64,000 nt of DNA from Oscillospiraceae bacterium MB08-C2-2 (GTDB taxonomy: Bacteria; Bacillota; Clostridia; Oscillospirales; Ruminococcaceae), in NCBI GenBank assembly GCA_035621215.1, contig CP141729.1:1758944-1822943 (forward strand), read 5' to 3'. How positions within the stretch are numbered: the first letter of the stretch is position 1; every line of letters starts with the position of its first letter. A model generated the notes under the pieces. That model was not told the origin of the DNA and ran no database searches. It saw only the letters and a program-made list of their open reading frames with translations. Below are positions 8,230-16,922 of this stretch, in pieces. A program made the position numbers and the translations under genes.

Positions 8230-8889
8230 CTATTTAGTGCACCTGAAATAGGCCATTGCCTTTTCATGGTGCAGTTCCACCCGAGAATAAAGGGAGGCCA
8301 GCTTGGCTTTTAGCTCCTCAAGCGTTTGGAAGGGCGGTGTAAACCACCCCTTTTTAGCCAGAAAGCGGTTCACAATAAAATCCGCTGGCCCATACTGCCC
8401 CTTAATATAAAAGCAGCCGCAAAAGACCCCGCCTTTTTTCAGAACACGGGCCGTTTCGGAAAAAGCCTTTTCCTTGTCAGGGAAAGCGTGAAACCCGTTC
8501 ATAGAAAGCACAGCATCAAAGGTTTCTGCTTCAAAGGGGAGGCTCCCCACATCCCCCTGTATACAGGTAACATTTTTGACCTGCCCGTGAAAGAACCGTC
8601 TTTTGGCCTGCGCCAGCATATCCTCCGAATAATCCAGACAGGTAATGGAGGCCTTGGGTACCGCCTGATATTTTTCCAGTGTAAAGACACCTGTCCCCAC
8701 CGGAACATCCAGCAGCTTGCCAGAAAAATCCGATGGAATGGCCGCCAGCACCCGGGAGGCGATTTGGATATCGTCCACGCCGCCCCAAAACAGCTTGATA
8801 TAAAGCTTTGACCACCACCTGCTCTGGGTCAGGGTGGCATCGTATATATTCTTAGAAGATGCATAGGCTTTTTTGATTGAACGCTCCAC
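8230..8889 (-). CDS. Class I SAM-dependent methyltransferase
   Basis: 219 residues with a standard SAM-binding Rossmann fold: motif I LLDVPVGTGVF (about 60-70), an acidic ribose contact in CLDYSED and a motif IV region FDAVLSMNGFHAFP. The arrangement resembles UbiE/Coq5-like small-molecule methyltransferases, but the acceptor cannot be told from the sequence. It is monocistronic on the minus strand, with its own terminator and about 170 bases separating it from the secreted peptidase gene upstream. Confidence 0.8.
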   Translation of the reverse strand: MERSIKKAYASSKNIYDATLTQSRWWSKLYIKLFWGGVDDIQIASRVLAAIPSDFSGKLLDVPVGTGVFTLEKYQAVPKASITCLDYSEDMLAQAKRRFFHGQVKNVTCIQGDVGSLPFEAETFDAVLSMNGFHAFPDKEKAFSETARVLKKGGVFCGCFYIKGQYGPADFIVNRFLAKKGWFTPPFQTLEELKAKLASLYSRVELHHEKAMAYFRCTK

Positions 8890-8991
8890 ACCGATACTTC
8901 CTTTCAGATGGCTCTATGGAGCCTTTCCTTAATACTATCATAAAAACCACGCCAGGTTCAATTGATTTTAAACTTTAAGGCCAGTATGTTC

Positions 8992-9030
8992 AAAAAATCC
9001 ACCCTGCGCAGCTGCACAGAGTGGATTTTA
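8992..9030 (-). terminator. Rho-independent terminator
   Basis: On the minus strand ATCCACTCTGTGCA pairs with TGCGCAGGGTGGAT and is followed by TTTTTTG. It ends the secreted peptidase transcript. Its arms resemble those of the terminator at 8144-8176. Confidence 0.8.
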
Positions 9031-9056
9031 TCGAAACCAAAAACTCTATTTGTATT

Positions 9057-10091
9057 CTATGCCGCCCAGTCTCCCCAATGGCCGCTGGGGAAAACCAACA
9101 CATTCTCTCCGTTGGAAAGCTTGCCCTGCCAGCCACCTGCCTGTGAAACCCAAGTCAAATCAGAAGAAAGGCCAAGCTCCCCAATTGTATCAAGGGGCTT
9201 ATAGCGTGGCTCGCTGAACCCGATGTATTGCAGATATACCCCGGAGATGCGGGCTCCCTCGTAAGAAAGAGCGGAACTTGCCGAAATACACCGGAGAAAA
9301 TTGGCTTCCGCCGCCGTGTAATCCGAAATATACTGGGTGAGCAGCCAGCGAACATTTTCCAGCTTTTTGCTCACGGGCGAAACCGCACCGTCCTTGCTCA
9401 GATACTGCTTAAGCCCCATTCCATCCCGGTTGCTCACAAAGCCATAGGCAAAGGTCTCGGCAAAATCCTCCGGGAAGCTGGTTGCCGCATAGCCGGAAAC
9501 ATACGCGGTTTTATCCGGCGATTCGTAGGAAGCTATATTGCCGTAGGAAAAACCGCTGCTCACCGATTTCCACTGCGCCTCCAGCTGATCATAGCCATAC
9601 CGGTCGGTGCACATAAACTGGAAGGCATGCCCCAGCTCATGCAGAATGGTTACAGGGGTATCCCCTGCCATTTCTCCGCTTTGGCCGCCATAGGGTATGT
9701 AAAGCTCTATGCGGGAGCTTTCCAGCTCAAAACCCGCTTGGGTGATTCCGCCATCCTCGCCGATCATACTGGCGGATGAAAAACCATAGGCAAAGGTCAG
9801 GCGGTGATTGTTTCGTTGCTGGTAATAAGCAGAGATTTCGCGCACGGCTTGGGGTGTCACATATTCCAGCGCCTTATCCAGCGTATTCAGCTGTGCCAAG
9901 GTGATGCCGGGGACCTCCTGCCCCTGAGAATTGGTTACAAATGGATATTCAATGAAAATACCATATTTTTGTTCAAGCTGTGATGTCCTCTCCCAAACAT
10001 CCGATGAGGAATCAGCAAAAGCTGAAACCGAAAGGCTCAGCATTAAAATAACGATCAGAAAAGGTACTGTGCATTTGCGAAAAAAAGTCAT
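9057..10091 (-). CDS. Secreted HELGH zinc metallopeptidase
   Basis: 344 residues with a signal peptide (hydrophobic 8-25, SVSAFA before the likely cleavage). HELGH at 151-155 provides two zinc histidines and a catalytic glutamate, and Glu208 or Glu212 in FPEDFAETFAYG is well placed as the third ligand, as in gluzincin-type peptidases. No closer family is recognised. ATG 10091 is chosen because GAGAGG sits 9 bases upstream; ATG 10100 abuts it. It is monocistronic, with a promoter about 60 bases upstream and a terminator. The substrate is presumably an extracellular protein or peptide. Confidence 0.75.
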   Translation of the reverse strand: MTFFRKCTVPFLIVILMLSLSVSAFADSSSDVWERTSQLEQKYGIFIEYPFVTNSQGQEVPGITLAQLNTLDKALEYVTPQAVREISAYYQQRNNHRLTFAYGFSSASMIGEDGGITQAGFELESSRIELYIPYGGQSGEMAGDTPVTILHELGHAFQFMCTDRYGYDQLEAQWKSVSSGFSYGNIASYESPDKTAYVSGYAATSFPEDFAETFAYGFVSNRDGMGLKQYLSKDGAVSPVSKKLENVRWLLTQYISDYTAAEANFLRCISASSALSYEGARISGVYLQYIGFSEPRYKPLDTIGELGLSSDLTWVSQAGGWQGKLSNGENVLVFPSGHWGDWAA

Positions 10092-10149
10092 TTCATCCAT
10101 CCTCTCTGCCTGTACAATTTAATATGTATGAAAACTCCCCTGTGTCACT

Positions 10150-10178
10150 ATCATAATACACCAAATTGCAATTGGCAA
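10150..10178 (-). promoter_or_regulatory. Sigma-A-like promoter of the secreted peptidase gene
   Basis: On the minus strand TTGCCA (10173-10178), 17-base spacer, TATGAT (10150-10155). The rest of the 10101-10516 gap is AT-rich with no coding potential that I can support. Confidence 0.55.
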
Positions 10179-10516
10179 CCCCCGGGGGCTATTTGTAATA
10201 TTGGGAAATATTATGCGTCTCCTCTTGACCCGAATAGGCTAGTATCTGCAATAAGAATCCAAATTTGTTCATAAAAGAGCTAAAAATTTTATTAATAAAA
10301 GCATCTCAAAATTCATTTCAAGGTCACCAAATATTCATGTAAATGCTCTATACTATAGTCACAGAACCTCTGATTTCTATATTTACCGTAGGTTTTGTTG
10401 ATGAAATGAGACTTTGAAAAAAGAGCCTGCTAAAATCACATGGAAGCTTTCGGTGTATTTTACCGACTCTTTCTTAAAAAAACATAAAATTACTGCCGTG
10501 GAGGTGTAGTCCGGTC

Positions 10517-11491
10517 GTGGTTAAAACAGAGGAAATACGGTATCAAAGCGCAAACGGCGTGGATGTGATTGCCGCCACCGCTTGGCAGCCCACCTGCCAG
10601 CCGATACGGGGCATTGTGCAGATCAGCCACAGCCTGCATGAATACATTGAGCTTTATTCCGATTTTGCAAACTATCTGGCGGAGCGGGGTTATATTGTCT
10701 GTGGGGAGGATCATCTGGGTCACGGACGAAGCGCCCGTGATGCGGAATCCCTTGGGTTTTCCAGCGAAAGCGGTGGTGCTGTTCATGTGGTTCGGGATAC
10801 CCGCAGGCTTTACCGGCTGATGAAGCAAAGCTGGCCCAATATTCCTTATTTTATGCTTGGGCAGGGCACCGGCGGCTTTATCGTAAGGCTATATATGACC
10901 AAATACAAGGAAAGCCTTGATGGCTGCCTTTTGGGCGCTTCTCAGATCAATGTGTTTCGGCGCCCTTTTATGGAGCATCGGATTAAAACAGTTATTGATA
11001 AGCATGGAATCCATTACCGGACAGAAGAGCTTCTGGATTGTTTAAATATGAACTGCTACTGTCAGGATCAGCGAAAAAACAGCCAGGAGTGGCTCAGCCG
11101 TGATCCGGTGGCACTGGAGGCCTTTTTGGAAGATAAATGGTGCAACTTTGTGCCCACAGCCGCGGTGTATCGGGATATGCTCTCTTTGCTGCTGGGGGTT
11201 TCGTGGCGCAACTGGGCCCGATGCCTGCCCAAGGATTTGCCCCTTATGCTGTTTTCTGGGGATAAAGACCCTTTTTCCCGGTTTGGAAAGGCCACCCGGA
11301 CCATTACCTCTCTTCTCGAAAAAAGCGGCCTGATGGACCTGACCACCATTATTTACCGAGGCGGCTCCCATGCCTTTTGGATGGAAGTGAATCGGGAGCA
11401 GATTTTTGCGGATATCGTCAACTGGCTGAATCAGCACACCGCCGCACCTTCACAGGAGACTGCGGAAAACCAGCCCGCCGCCAGCATATAG
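10517..11491 (+). CDS. Alpha/beta-hydrolase homologue lacking the nucleophilic serine
   Basis: 324 residues matching the serine-aminopeptidase S33/monoglyceride-lipase branch: GEDHLGHGRS (64-72), the nucleophile elbow, SGDKD with the acid residue Asp251, and GGSHAFW with His285. The elbow, normally GHSMG, reads GQGTG (115-119), so glycine replaces the catalytic serine, and the oxyanion HG motif reads SHS. Hydrolase activity is therefore doubtful; a binding or scaffold role is possible. The start is GTG 10517 with GGAGGTG 10 bases upstream. A hairpin follows at once, so it is monocistronic. Confidence 0.78.
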   Translation: MVKTEEIRYQSANGVDVIAATAWQPTCQPIRGIVQISHSLHEYIELYSDFANYLAERGYIVCGEDHLGHGRSARDAESLGFSSESGGAVHVVRDTRRLYRLMKQSWPNIPYFMLGQGTGGFIVRLYMTKYKESLDGCLLGASQINVFRRPFMEHRIKTVIDKHGIHYRTEELLDCLNMNCYCQDQRKNSQEWLSRDPVALEAFLEDKWCNFVPTAAVYRDMLSLLLGVSWRNWARCLPKDLPLMLFSGDKDPFSRFGKATRTITSLLEKSGLMDLTTIIYRGGSHAFWMEVNREQIFADIVNWLNQHTAAPSQETAENQPAASI

Positions 11492-11531
11492 AATACCGAG
11501 CGCAACTCCTTTTGGGGTTGTGCTCGGTATT
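11492..11531 (+). terminator. Hairpin terminator after the hydrolase homologue
   Basis: AATACCGAGCGCAAC pairs with GTTGTGCTCGGTATT (one mismatch); the U-tract is weak. Confidence 0.65.
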
Positions 11532-11570
11532 TAGATATAACGGTCATCAAATAGCAGACACCTAGATTTA

Positions 11571-11704
11571 GATTCGTAATTCTTCCGAAGTCGAATTGAT
11601 TTCGACGAAGGAATACCACTTTTTGCGCCAAAGTGGCGCAATCCGGGGGAATATGGGGGCATTGGATGCCCCCATAGAGGGTGTAGACTTTCGTCTACAC
11701 CCTC
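11571..11704 (-). repeat. Intergenic repeat family A, near-complete copy
   Basis: The reverse complement of 57914-58048, matching at roughly nine of ten positions over 134 bases. It contains four consecutive hairpins: AGGGTGTAGAC/GTCTACACCCT, TGGGGGCA/TGCCCCCA, TGCGCCA/TGGCGCA and GTCGAA/TTCGAC. No reading frame is shared between copies. It ends where the next terminator begins. Confidence 0.75.
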
Positions 11705-11737
11705 AGCACAGCTTCTTTGAGGGGCTGTGCTTTTTTA
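11705..11737 (+). terminator. Rho-independent terminator
   Basis: AGCACAGC and GCTGTGC arms followed by TTTTTTATT, directly beyond repeat A. Confidence 0.7.
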
Positions 11738-11885
11738 TTGGCAGTATGAAGACCGGACATGGATTTTTAGGGTTTGATCCAAAGTTCAGGCAAAAAGCGG
11801 CCTCAGCCGGAATAGAATATAGCATAGAGCCAACTGATAAATGGTTTGGAGGCCTTGTATTCTATTTGGAAAGGCGGTTGCTCGG

Positions 11886-13178
11886 ATGCAGATTTATGTT
11901 GTCCAGCGTGGGGATACCCTAGCGGGTATCGCCCGGAATTTCGGCGTTTCCCCCGCAAAGCTTATCACCGACAATGGATTGGAAAATCAAAACAACCTTG
12001 TGGTGGGGCAGGCTTTGCTCATTCAGTTCCCAGCGGTGATCCACACGGTTATGCCCGGCGATACCCTCTATGGCATTGCACGGGAATACGGCACCACAGT
12101 AATTTCCCTGCTGCAAAATAACCCCTATCTGGCCTCTGAGCCTATTTTGCAGCCCGGCCAGCAGATTACAGTTTCTTATCGGGGGGCAAAGCTGGGGGAG
12201 ATTTTTGTCAACGGCTATGCCTATCCCCACATCAACCGGAACGTGATTCTGCGGGTGCTCCCATTTCTTACCAACCTGACCATTTTCGGCTACGGCTTTA
12301 CCGAGGATGGCGATCTCATCGAAACACCGGATGACCAGCTGATTCAGCTGGCAATCCAATTTCAGGTTGCCCCCATTATGCTGCTTTCCTCTATCACAGA
12401 AGAGGGTAATTTCAGCAGTGAGCGGGCCAGCCTGCTTTTCCAGAATGTCATCCTGCAAAATCGGGTCATTGACCGTATCTTAGAAAAAATGCGCGAAAAG
12501 GGCTATATGGGGCTGGATGTGGATTTTGAATTTATACAGGCCACCGACCGGGAAGCCTTCATTGGTTTTGTGCAGAACATTACCACCCGGCTCAATGCCG
12601 AGGGCTATACAGTTAACGTGGATTTGGCACCCAAGGTTTCGCCTGATCAACCGGGGCTTTTATATCAGGGCCACGACTACCCGGCACTGGGGGCCGCCGC
12701 CAACACAGTTCTGCTGATGACCTATGAGTGGGGTTATACCTATGGCCCGCCTATGGCTGTGGCTCCCATTCCGCAGGTGCGTCAGGTGGTGGATTATGCC
12801 CTAACGGCTATTCCTGCCTATAAAATGCTGATGGGTATTCCCAATTATGGCTACAACTGGATTCTGCCCTTTGAGCAAGGGGTAACCGCCGCCACAACCA
12901 TCGGCAACCAGTATGCCGTGCAGATCGCCGCCCAATATGGAGCGGAAATCCGATTTGATACCACCGCCCAATCCCCCTTCTTTGAATACACCGATGGAAG
13001 CGGGCGGGCTCATGCGGTTTGGTTCGAGGATGTCCGCAGCATTCAGGCAAAGCTGAACCTGATTCTGGAGAAAAAGCTCCTTGGTGCAGGCTACTGGAAC
13101 ACTATGCGGCCTTTTGCCCAAAACTGGGCCTTAATCAACGCCATGTTTTATATCCGCAAAGTGACCCGCCAAATGTAA
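11886..13178 (+). CDS. LysM-GH18 peptidoglycan hydrolase, SleL/YaaH-like
   Basis: 430 residues: two LysM repeats (about 1-47 and 52-97) followed by a glycoside hydrolase family 18 domain. The GH18 signature DxDxE is present as Asp211, Asp213 and Glu215 in GLDVDFEF. This is the architecture of the Bacillus spore proteins SleL/YaaH, N-acetylglucosaminidases that act on cortex peptidoglycan at germination. No signal peptide is evident, as is usual for spore-coat-associated lysins. ATG 11886 is chosen since AAAGGCGG lies about 8 bases upstream and LysM begins immediately. Family is certain; the role in spores is inferred. Confidence 0.9.
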   Translation: MQIYVVQRGDTLAGIARNFGVSPAKLITDNGLENQNNLVVGQALLIQFPAVIHTVMPGDTLYGIAREYGTTVISLLQNNPYLASEPILQPGQQITVSYRGAKLGEIFVNGYAYPHINRNVILRVLPFLTNLTIFGYGFTEDGDLIETPDDQLIQLAIQFQVAPIMLLSSITEEGNFSSERASLLFQNVILQNRVIDRILEKMREKGYMGLDVDFEFIQATDREAFIGFVQNITTRLNAEGYTVNVDLAPKVSPDQPGLLYQGHDYPALGAAANTVLLMTYEWGYTYGPPMAVAPIPQVRQVVDYALTAIPAYKMLMGIPNYGYNWILPFEQGVTAATTIGNQYAVQIAAQYGAEIRFDTTAQSPFFEYTDGSGRAHAVWFEDVRSIQAKLNLILEKKLLGAGYWNTMRPFAQNWALINAMFYIRKVTRQM

Positions 13179-13224
13179 GCAAACGTTTATTGTGCATGTT
13201 GAGAAATTTAATTTCACCGATTCA

Positions 13225-13253
13225 TTGACAGCTTCTTTGAATTTGACTATAAT
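13225..13253 (+). promoter_or_regulatory. Consensus sigma-A promoter of the sugar module
   Basis: TTGACA (13225-13230), 17-base spacer and TATAAT (13248-13253), a perfect match to consensus about 90 bases before the aldolase start. Confidence 0.85.
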
Positions 13254-13341
13254 CGAGGCATAGACCCAAAACTCTCCTAAAAAGGTCTATGGTACATAAG
13301 AAATTTTATTTTTTAGTCAAACTTGAAAGGGGCTGTTTAGT

Positions 13342-14202
13342 ATGCTGCTGAATATGCGTGACCTTCTGGCTGTGGCAAACAAAAACAATTTTGCGGTTCC
13401 TGCTTTCAACATCAGCGATTATTCCATGTTTAAAGGAATCATGGAAGTCTCGGAAGAAATGCACTCCCCTGTTATCATTGCCATTCATCCCGATGAACTG
13501 CGGCATATCGGGGCGGATCTTTTGCCCGCTATCGTGCAAAGAACCCGGAAATCTGCTATTCCTGCCTGCATCCACATGGATCACGGCGCCACCTTTGGCC
13601 AGATTATGGAGGCCATCCAATGCGGCTTTACCTCGGTGATGATCGATGGCTCCTCTCTTTCCTTTGGGGAGAACATTGCCATTTGCCAAAAGGTGGTGGA
13701 GGCCGCCCATACGGTGGATGTCTCGGTGGAGGGTGAGCTGGGAACCATCGGCTCCACCGATCGGGAAGCCGAATACGGCACCAACGAAATTATCTACACC
13801 AACCCGGCCGATGCGGTGGAATTTGTAAAGGCCACCGGGGTGGATACACTGGCCATTGCCATCGGCACCTCTCACGGGCTGTATCCCCAAGGGATGATTC
13901 CCAAACTGCGGTTGGAACTGCTCCGGGAAATCAAAGAAAAGGTTTCCATCCCTCTGGTGCTGCACGGCGGCTCCGGCAACCCGGATGAGGAAATCAGCCG
14001 TTCCGTTACCTTTGGTATCAACAAAATCAACATTTCCAGCGATATCAAGGCAGCCTATTACATAAAAATGCGGGAGGTGCTTTCCGATGCGGGTCTGCGT
14101 GAACCCAACACCATTCAGCCGCCTTGTATCGCCGCTATGCAGGAAGTTGCCCGCCATAAAATTCAGCTTTTCGAGGCGGCTCAAAAGGCCTCTCTCTACT
14201 GA
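13342..14202 (+). CDS. Class II ketose-bisphosphate aldolase
   Basis: 286-residue zinc-dependent aldolase of the fructose/tagatose-bisphosphate family, cleaving a ketose 1,6-bisphosphate (or 1-phosphate) to DHAP and an aldehyde. The hallmarks are present: HMDHG with the catalytic Asp and a zinc His (about 80-84), VEGELGTIG, the zinc His in AIGTSHGLY and the zinc His in LVLHGGSGNP. AAAGGGG precedes the ATG. It is followed by an RpiR regulator and a D-lyxose isomerase homologue, so the real substrate is more likely a less common sugar phosphate than glycolytic FBP. The sequence alone cannot separate FBP from tagatose-BP activity. Confidence 0.88.
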   Translation: MLLNMRDLLAVANKNNFAVPAFNISDYSMFKGIMEVSEEMHSPVIIAIHPDELRHIGADLLPAIVQRTRKSAIPACIHMDHGATFGQIMEAIQCGFTSVMIDGSSLSFGENIAICQKVVEAAHTVDVSVEGELGTIGSTDREAEYGTNEIIYTNPADAVEFVKATGVDTLAIAIGTSHGLYPQGMIPKLRLELLREIKEKVSIPLVLHGGSGNPDEEISRSVTFGINKINISSDIKAAYYIKMREVLSDAGLREPNTIQPPCIAAMQEVARHKIQLFEAAQKASLY

Positions 14203-14216
14203 ACAGTGACAAGCCT

Positions 14217-14243
14217 GCCCCGGTCTAATTTCAAAACCGGGGC
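14217..14243 (+). terminator. Intercistronic hairpin
   Basis: GCCCCGGT and ACCGGGGC arms with an 11-base loop but no U-tract. It could attenuate transcription or protect the aldolase mRNA end. Confidence 0.45.
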
Positions 14244-14292
14244 AATATACTCATAGAGGAACCAACTATTTCACTTGCAAGGAAGATGAAAA

Positions 14293-15138
14293 ATGCAGCC
14301 TATTTCCCAACGGTCGGTTCTGGAGGTTATACGAGAGCAATACCATCAGGTTTTTTCAGCCGAAAGAAAGGTAGCGGATTATATCCTCCAAAACCCACAG
14401 ACCGCCATAAACGCCAATGTTTCGGAACTGGCCCGGGAAAGCGGGGTCAGCGATGCAACCATTGTGCGGTTCTGCAAGCATGTGGGCTACGAAGGTTATT
14501 ACCAGATGAAAATCTATCTTGCCCGGGATCTGGGCCGCCAGCAGAGCACCGAGGCTTATTTAGAGAGTGTCCCCGAGGATACAGCGGCAGGGTATCTGCA
14601 AAAGCTGGCAGCGGGCATTGCAGCAATCGGCCAGCGCCTCAGCCAAGAGAAGCTGGAAAAATGCGTGGAGCTGATTCGTGCCTGCCCGCAGGTGCATCTG
14701 GCGGCGGTGGGCAACACCAGCCCTCTGGCGCAGTATATGGGCTTTCGCCTTGGCAGGCTGGGGATACGCAGCACCTACAATATGGTGCCAGAATGCATGA
14801 TGAACCATGTGAATCTGGCCGGAAGCGGCGATATTCTCATTGCTATTTCTCAATCTGGCAGCTCCAAGCAGGTGATACAGGCCATGGAGCTGGCAAAGGA
14901 AAAAGGGCTTGTGACTGTTGCCATTTCCGCCCACGACTGCTCCCCTGTTTCTGCCTTGGCGGATTATCTGTTTTCCTCCGGTATGGGGGAGGGTTCACTT
15001 TCCGGCGATAAAAACTATTCCTATATCCGAGAAATGTCTATTATCGAAACGCTGCTGCGTTTTGTAGCCAACCGGGAGCAGATTGCCGCCAGCGGCGCCG
15101 ACAATCCGGAAATCATCATGTCTGAGCTAAAGCTCTGA
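14293..15138 (+). CDS. MurR/RpiR-family transcriptional regulator
   Basis: 281 residues: an N-terminal helix-turn-helix of the HTH_6 type (NVSELARESGVSDATIVRFC, about 38-57) and a C-terminal SIS sugar-phosphate isomerase-like domain (VHLAAVGNTSPLAQYM; ILIAISQSGSSKQ) that senses a phosphosugar. Such regulators commonly control adjacent sugar catabolic genes, here the aldolase upstream and the isomerase downstream. AAGGAAG lies 6 bases before the ATG. The inducer is unknown; a ketose or aldose phosphate of the pathway is the natural guess. Confidence 0.92.
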   Translation: MQPISQRSVLEVIREQYHQVFSAERKVADYILQNPQTAINANVSELARESGVSDATIVRFCKHVGYEGYYQMKIYLARDLGRQQSTEAYLESVPEDTAAGYLQKLAAGIAAIGQRLSQEKLEKCVELIRACPQVHLAAVGNTSPLAQYMGFRLGRLGIRSTYNMVPECMMNHVNLAGSGDILIAISQSGSSKQVIQAMELAKEKGLVTVAISAHDCSPVSALADYLFSSGMGEGSLSGDKNYSYIREMSIIETLLRFVANREQIAASGADNPEIIMSELKL

Positions 15139-15186
15139 GTGAAACACGGCAACGGGCAAGGCCCGTGAATATGGGAGGGATGATCT

Positions 15187-15870
15187 GTGAAACGTTCGCA
15201 CATCAACACTGTCATCAGGGATATGGAAAAGCTGCTGGAAGAGCTGCATTTCGCCCCGCCGCCTTTTGCCCGCTGGAGCCCGAAGGATTGGGCGGATAAA
15301 GGCCGGGAATACGATGAAATCCGTGATAACAAGCTGGGTTGGGATATCACCGACTATGGCTTGGGGCAGTTTGATAAAATCGGCTTTTCATTGCTGACCA
15401 TCCGCAATGGCAATCAGCTTCTGCCACAATACCCCAAAACCTACGCCGAAAAGCTGCTGATGCTCTATGAAGGGCAGACCGCACCTCTCCATTACCACTG
15501 GAACAAGATGGAGGATATTATAAACCGGGGCGGCAACGAGGTTTATATCACCGTTTACAACGGCGCCGAGGATGGCTCCCGGCTGGATACCGATGTATTG
15601 GTCAGCACCGATGGCAAGCTTTCGGTGGTAAAAGCCGGAACCAAAATCCGCCTTTGCCCCGGGGAAAGCATCACCATTACACCTTATCTCTACCACGATT
15701 TTCAGGTTCCCGAAACAGGCGGCCCTGTGCTGCTGGGTGAAGTCTCCATGTGCAATGACGATGAAAACGACAACCGCTTTTATGAGCCCATCGGGCGCTT
15801 TCCCGCCATTGAAGAAGATGAGGCCCCTTATCGGCTTCTGTGCACAGAATACCCTGGCCCACTTCACTAA
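15187..15870 (+). CDS. D-lyxose isomerase family cupin enzyme
   Basis: 227 residues resembling the D-lyxose/D-mannose ketol-isomerase family (EC 5.3.1.15 type, as in Bacillus YdaE). The metal-binding cupin residues are visible as HYHWNKMEDI (about 98-107, two His and a Glu) and the later YLYHDF histidine. It would interconvert an aldose such as D-lyxose or D-mannose with the corresponding ketose. GTG 15187 has GGGAGG 8 bases upstream. With the aldolase and RpiR regulator it forms a three-gene module; a kinase and transporter are missing here and must be encoded elsewhere. Confidence 0.82.
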   Translation: MKRSHINTVIRDMEKLLEELHFAPPPFARWSPKDWADKGREYDEIRDNKLGWDITDYGLGQFDKIGFSLLTIRNGNQLLPQYPKTYAEKLLMLYEGQTAPLHYHWNKMEDIINRGGNEVYITVYNGAEDGSRLDTDVLVSTDGKLSVVKAGTKIRLCPGESITITPYLYHDFQVPETGGPVLLGEVSMCNDDENDNRFYEPIGRFPAIEEDEAPYRLLCTEYPGPLH

Positions 15871-15907
15871 TCGGATTCTTTGATCCATCTCTCCCTTTTA
15901 ACCTTTT

Positions 15908-15960
15908 GGCCTGAAAACAGTGGATAAATGCAAATTTCCACACTGTTTCGGGCCACTTTT
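15908..15960 (+). terminator. Terminator hairpin after the sugar module
   Basis: GGCCTGAAAACAGTG pairs with CACTGTTTCGGGCC, followed by ACTTTTGCG. Confidence 0.65.
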
Positions 15961-16047
15961 GCGTTAAAGGCACAGAAAACCGCACAATTTACCCTTCCGC
16001 TGAATATGCTTAACTAAATGGAATTATCAGACAGGTGGGGTGGCAGG

Positions 16048-16746
16048 GTGAGAAAACCAGTTCGGCGGTGGCGTTCCCGGGATCGGATTCATACAGCCCG
16101 GCAATGGATTCTGCTTTTTATGATCGGTGTGCTGATTGCCGGCTTTGTTATACTGGAAGGCCGCTTGCGTGCCGTTATCGAAACGGTGGCCGAGCATCAG
16201 GCCCGGGTATTTGCTGTGAAAACCATCAACGATGCCATGCTGGAGCAGCTGGAAGCAGACGATATTTCTTATAGCTCGTTGGTGGATATCACCAAGAATG
16301 ATTTGGGCGAAATCACCTCCATCCAGACCAACATGGTGGCTGTGAACACGCTGAAAGCACAGGTCACCGAAAAGGTGCTGGCGGCGGTCCACGATCAGGA
16401 AAAGCTGCGGGTCTACATTCCCATAGGAACCCTGCTGGGCTCACAGCTTACTTCCGGGCTTGGCCCCGAGCTGGAGATTAAGGTGATCCCCACCGGGTAT
16501 GTGCAGACAGAACTGCAAAATGAATTTACACAGGCCGGTATCAACCAGACCCTCCACCAAATTATCTTACAGGTCAGCTTTCAGATTTCGGTGCTGGTTC
16601 CCGGCTATACCATCCAGTCGGAGGTGGTCACCAACTACTGTGTGGCCGAAACCGTTATAGTGGGCAAAATTCCCGATACAGTGGTGGATTTAGGCGGCCA
16701 GAGCCGGCCCACCCTTTCCCCCATACTGCCGCCTGTGGCTTCTTAA
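16048..16746 (+). CDS. yunB: Sporulation protein YunB
   Basis: 232-residue membrane-anchored protein of the YunB family, made under mother-cell control and needed for full sporulation in Bacillus. A basic N-terminus (RKPVRRWRSRDR) precedes one membrane helix (about 20-38), and the remaining 190 residues face outside, with the conserved INDAMLEQL and YIPIGTLLGSQL segments. The start is set at GTG 16048 because AGGTGGGG lies 8 bases upstream; ATG 16018 in the same frame has no ribosome site. It is monocistronic with a strong terminator. Confidence 0.88.
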   Translation: MRKPVRRWRSRDRIHTARQWILLFMIGVLIAGFVILEGRLRAVIETVAEHQARVFAVKTINDAMLEQLEADDISYSSLVDITKNDLGEITSIQTNMVAVNTLKAQVTEKVLAAVHDQEKLRVYIPIGTLLGSQLTSGLGPELEIKVIPTGYVQTELQNEFTQAGINQTLHQIILQVSFQISVLVPGYTIQSEVVTNYCVAETVIVGKIPDTVVDLGGQSRPTLSPILPPVAS

Positions 16747-16750
16747 TTTT

Positions 16751-16797
16751 CAACCGACCCGGCTTTTCTTTGTGGAAAATTCGGGTCGGTTTTGTTA
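16751..16797 (+). terminator. Rho-independent terminator
   Basis: AACCGACCCG and CGGGTCGGTT arms followed by TTTGTT, just past yunB. Confidence 0.85.
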
Positions 16798-16922
16798 TGC
16801 CTACAGACAAATCGAGACTACATGTTTCCCCCAATTTCGTGTTAAAATATGGTATACTATCTGGAAAGCAATGATTGTATCATAAAATTGCTTTCCATGG
16901 TTTTATCAATCTACAATTCAAT

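Noticed and set aside
13306-14184. Minus-strand open frame of about 290 codons opposite the class II aldolase
   Set aside because: Antisense shadow of a confidently identified gene with no promoter or ribosome site.
13342-14202. Assigning gatY (tagatose-bisphosphate aldolase) or fba to the aldolase
   Set aside because: Family motifs do not separate the substrates, and the context is ambiguous.
14286-15011. Plus-strand frame of about 240 codons overlapping the RpiR gene
   Set aside because: Rich in Gly, Arg and Cys with no fold; the RpiR frame carries HTH and SIS motifs.
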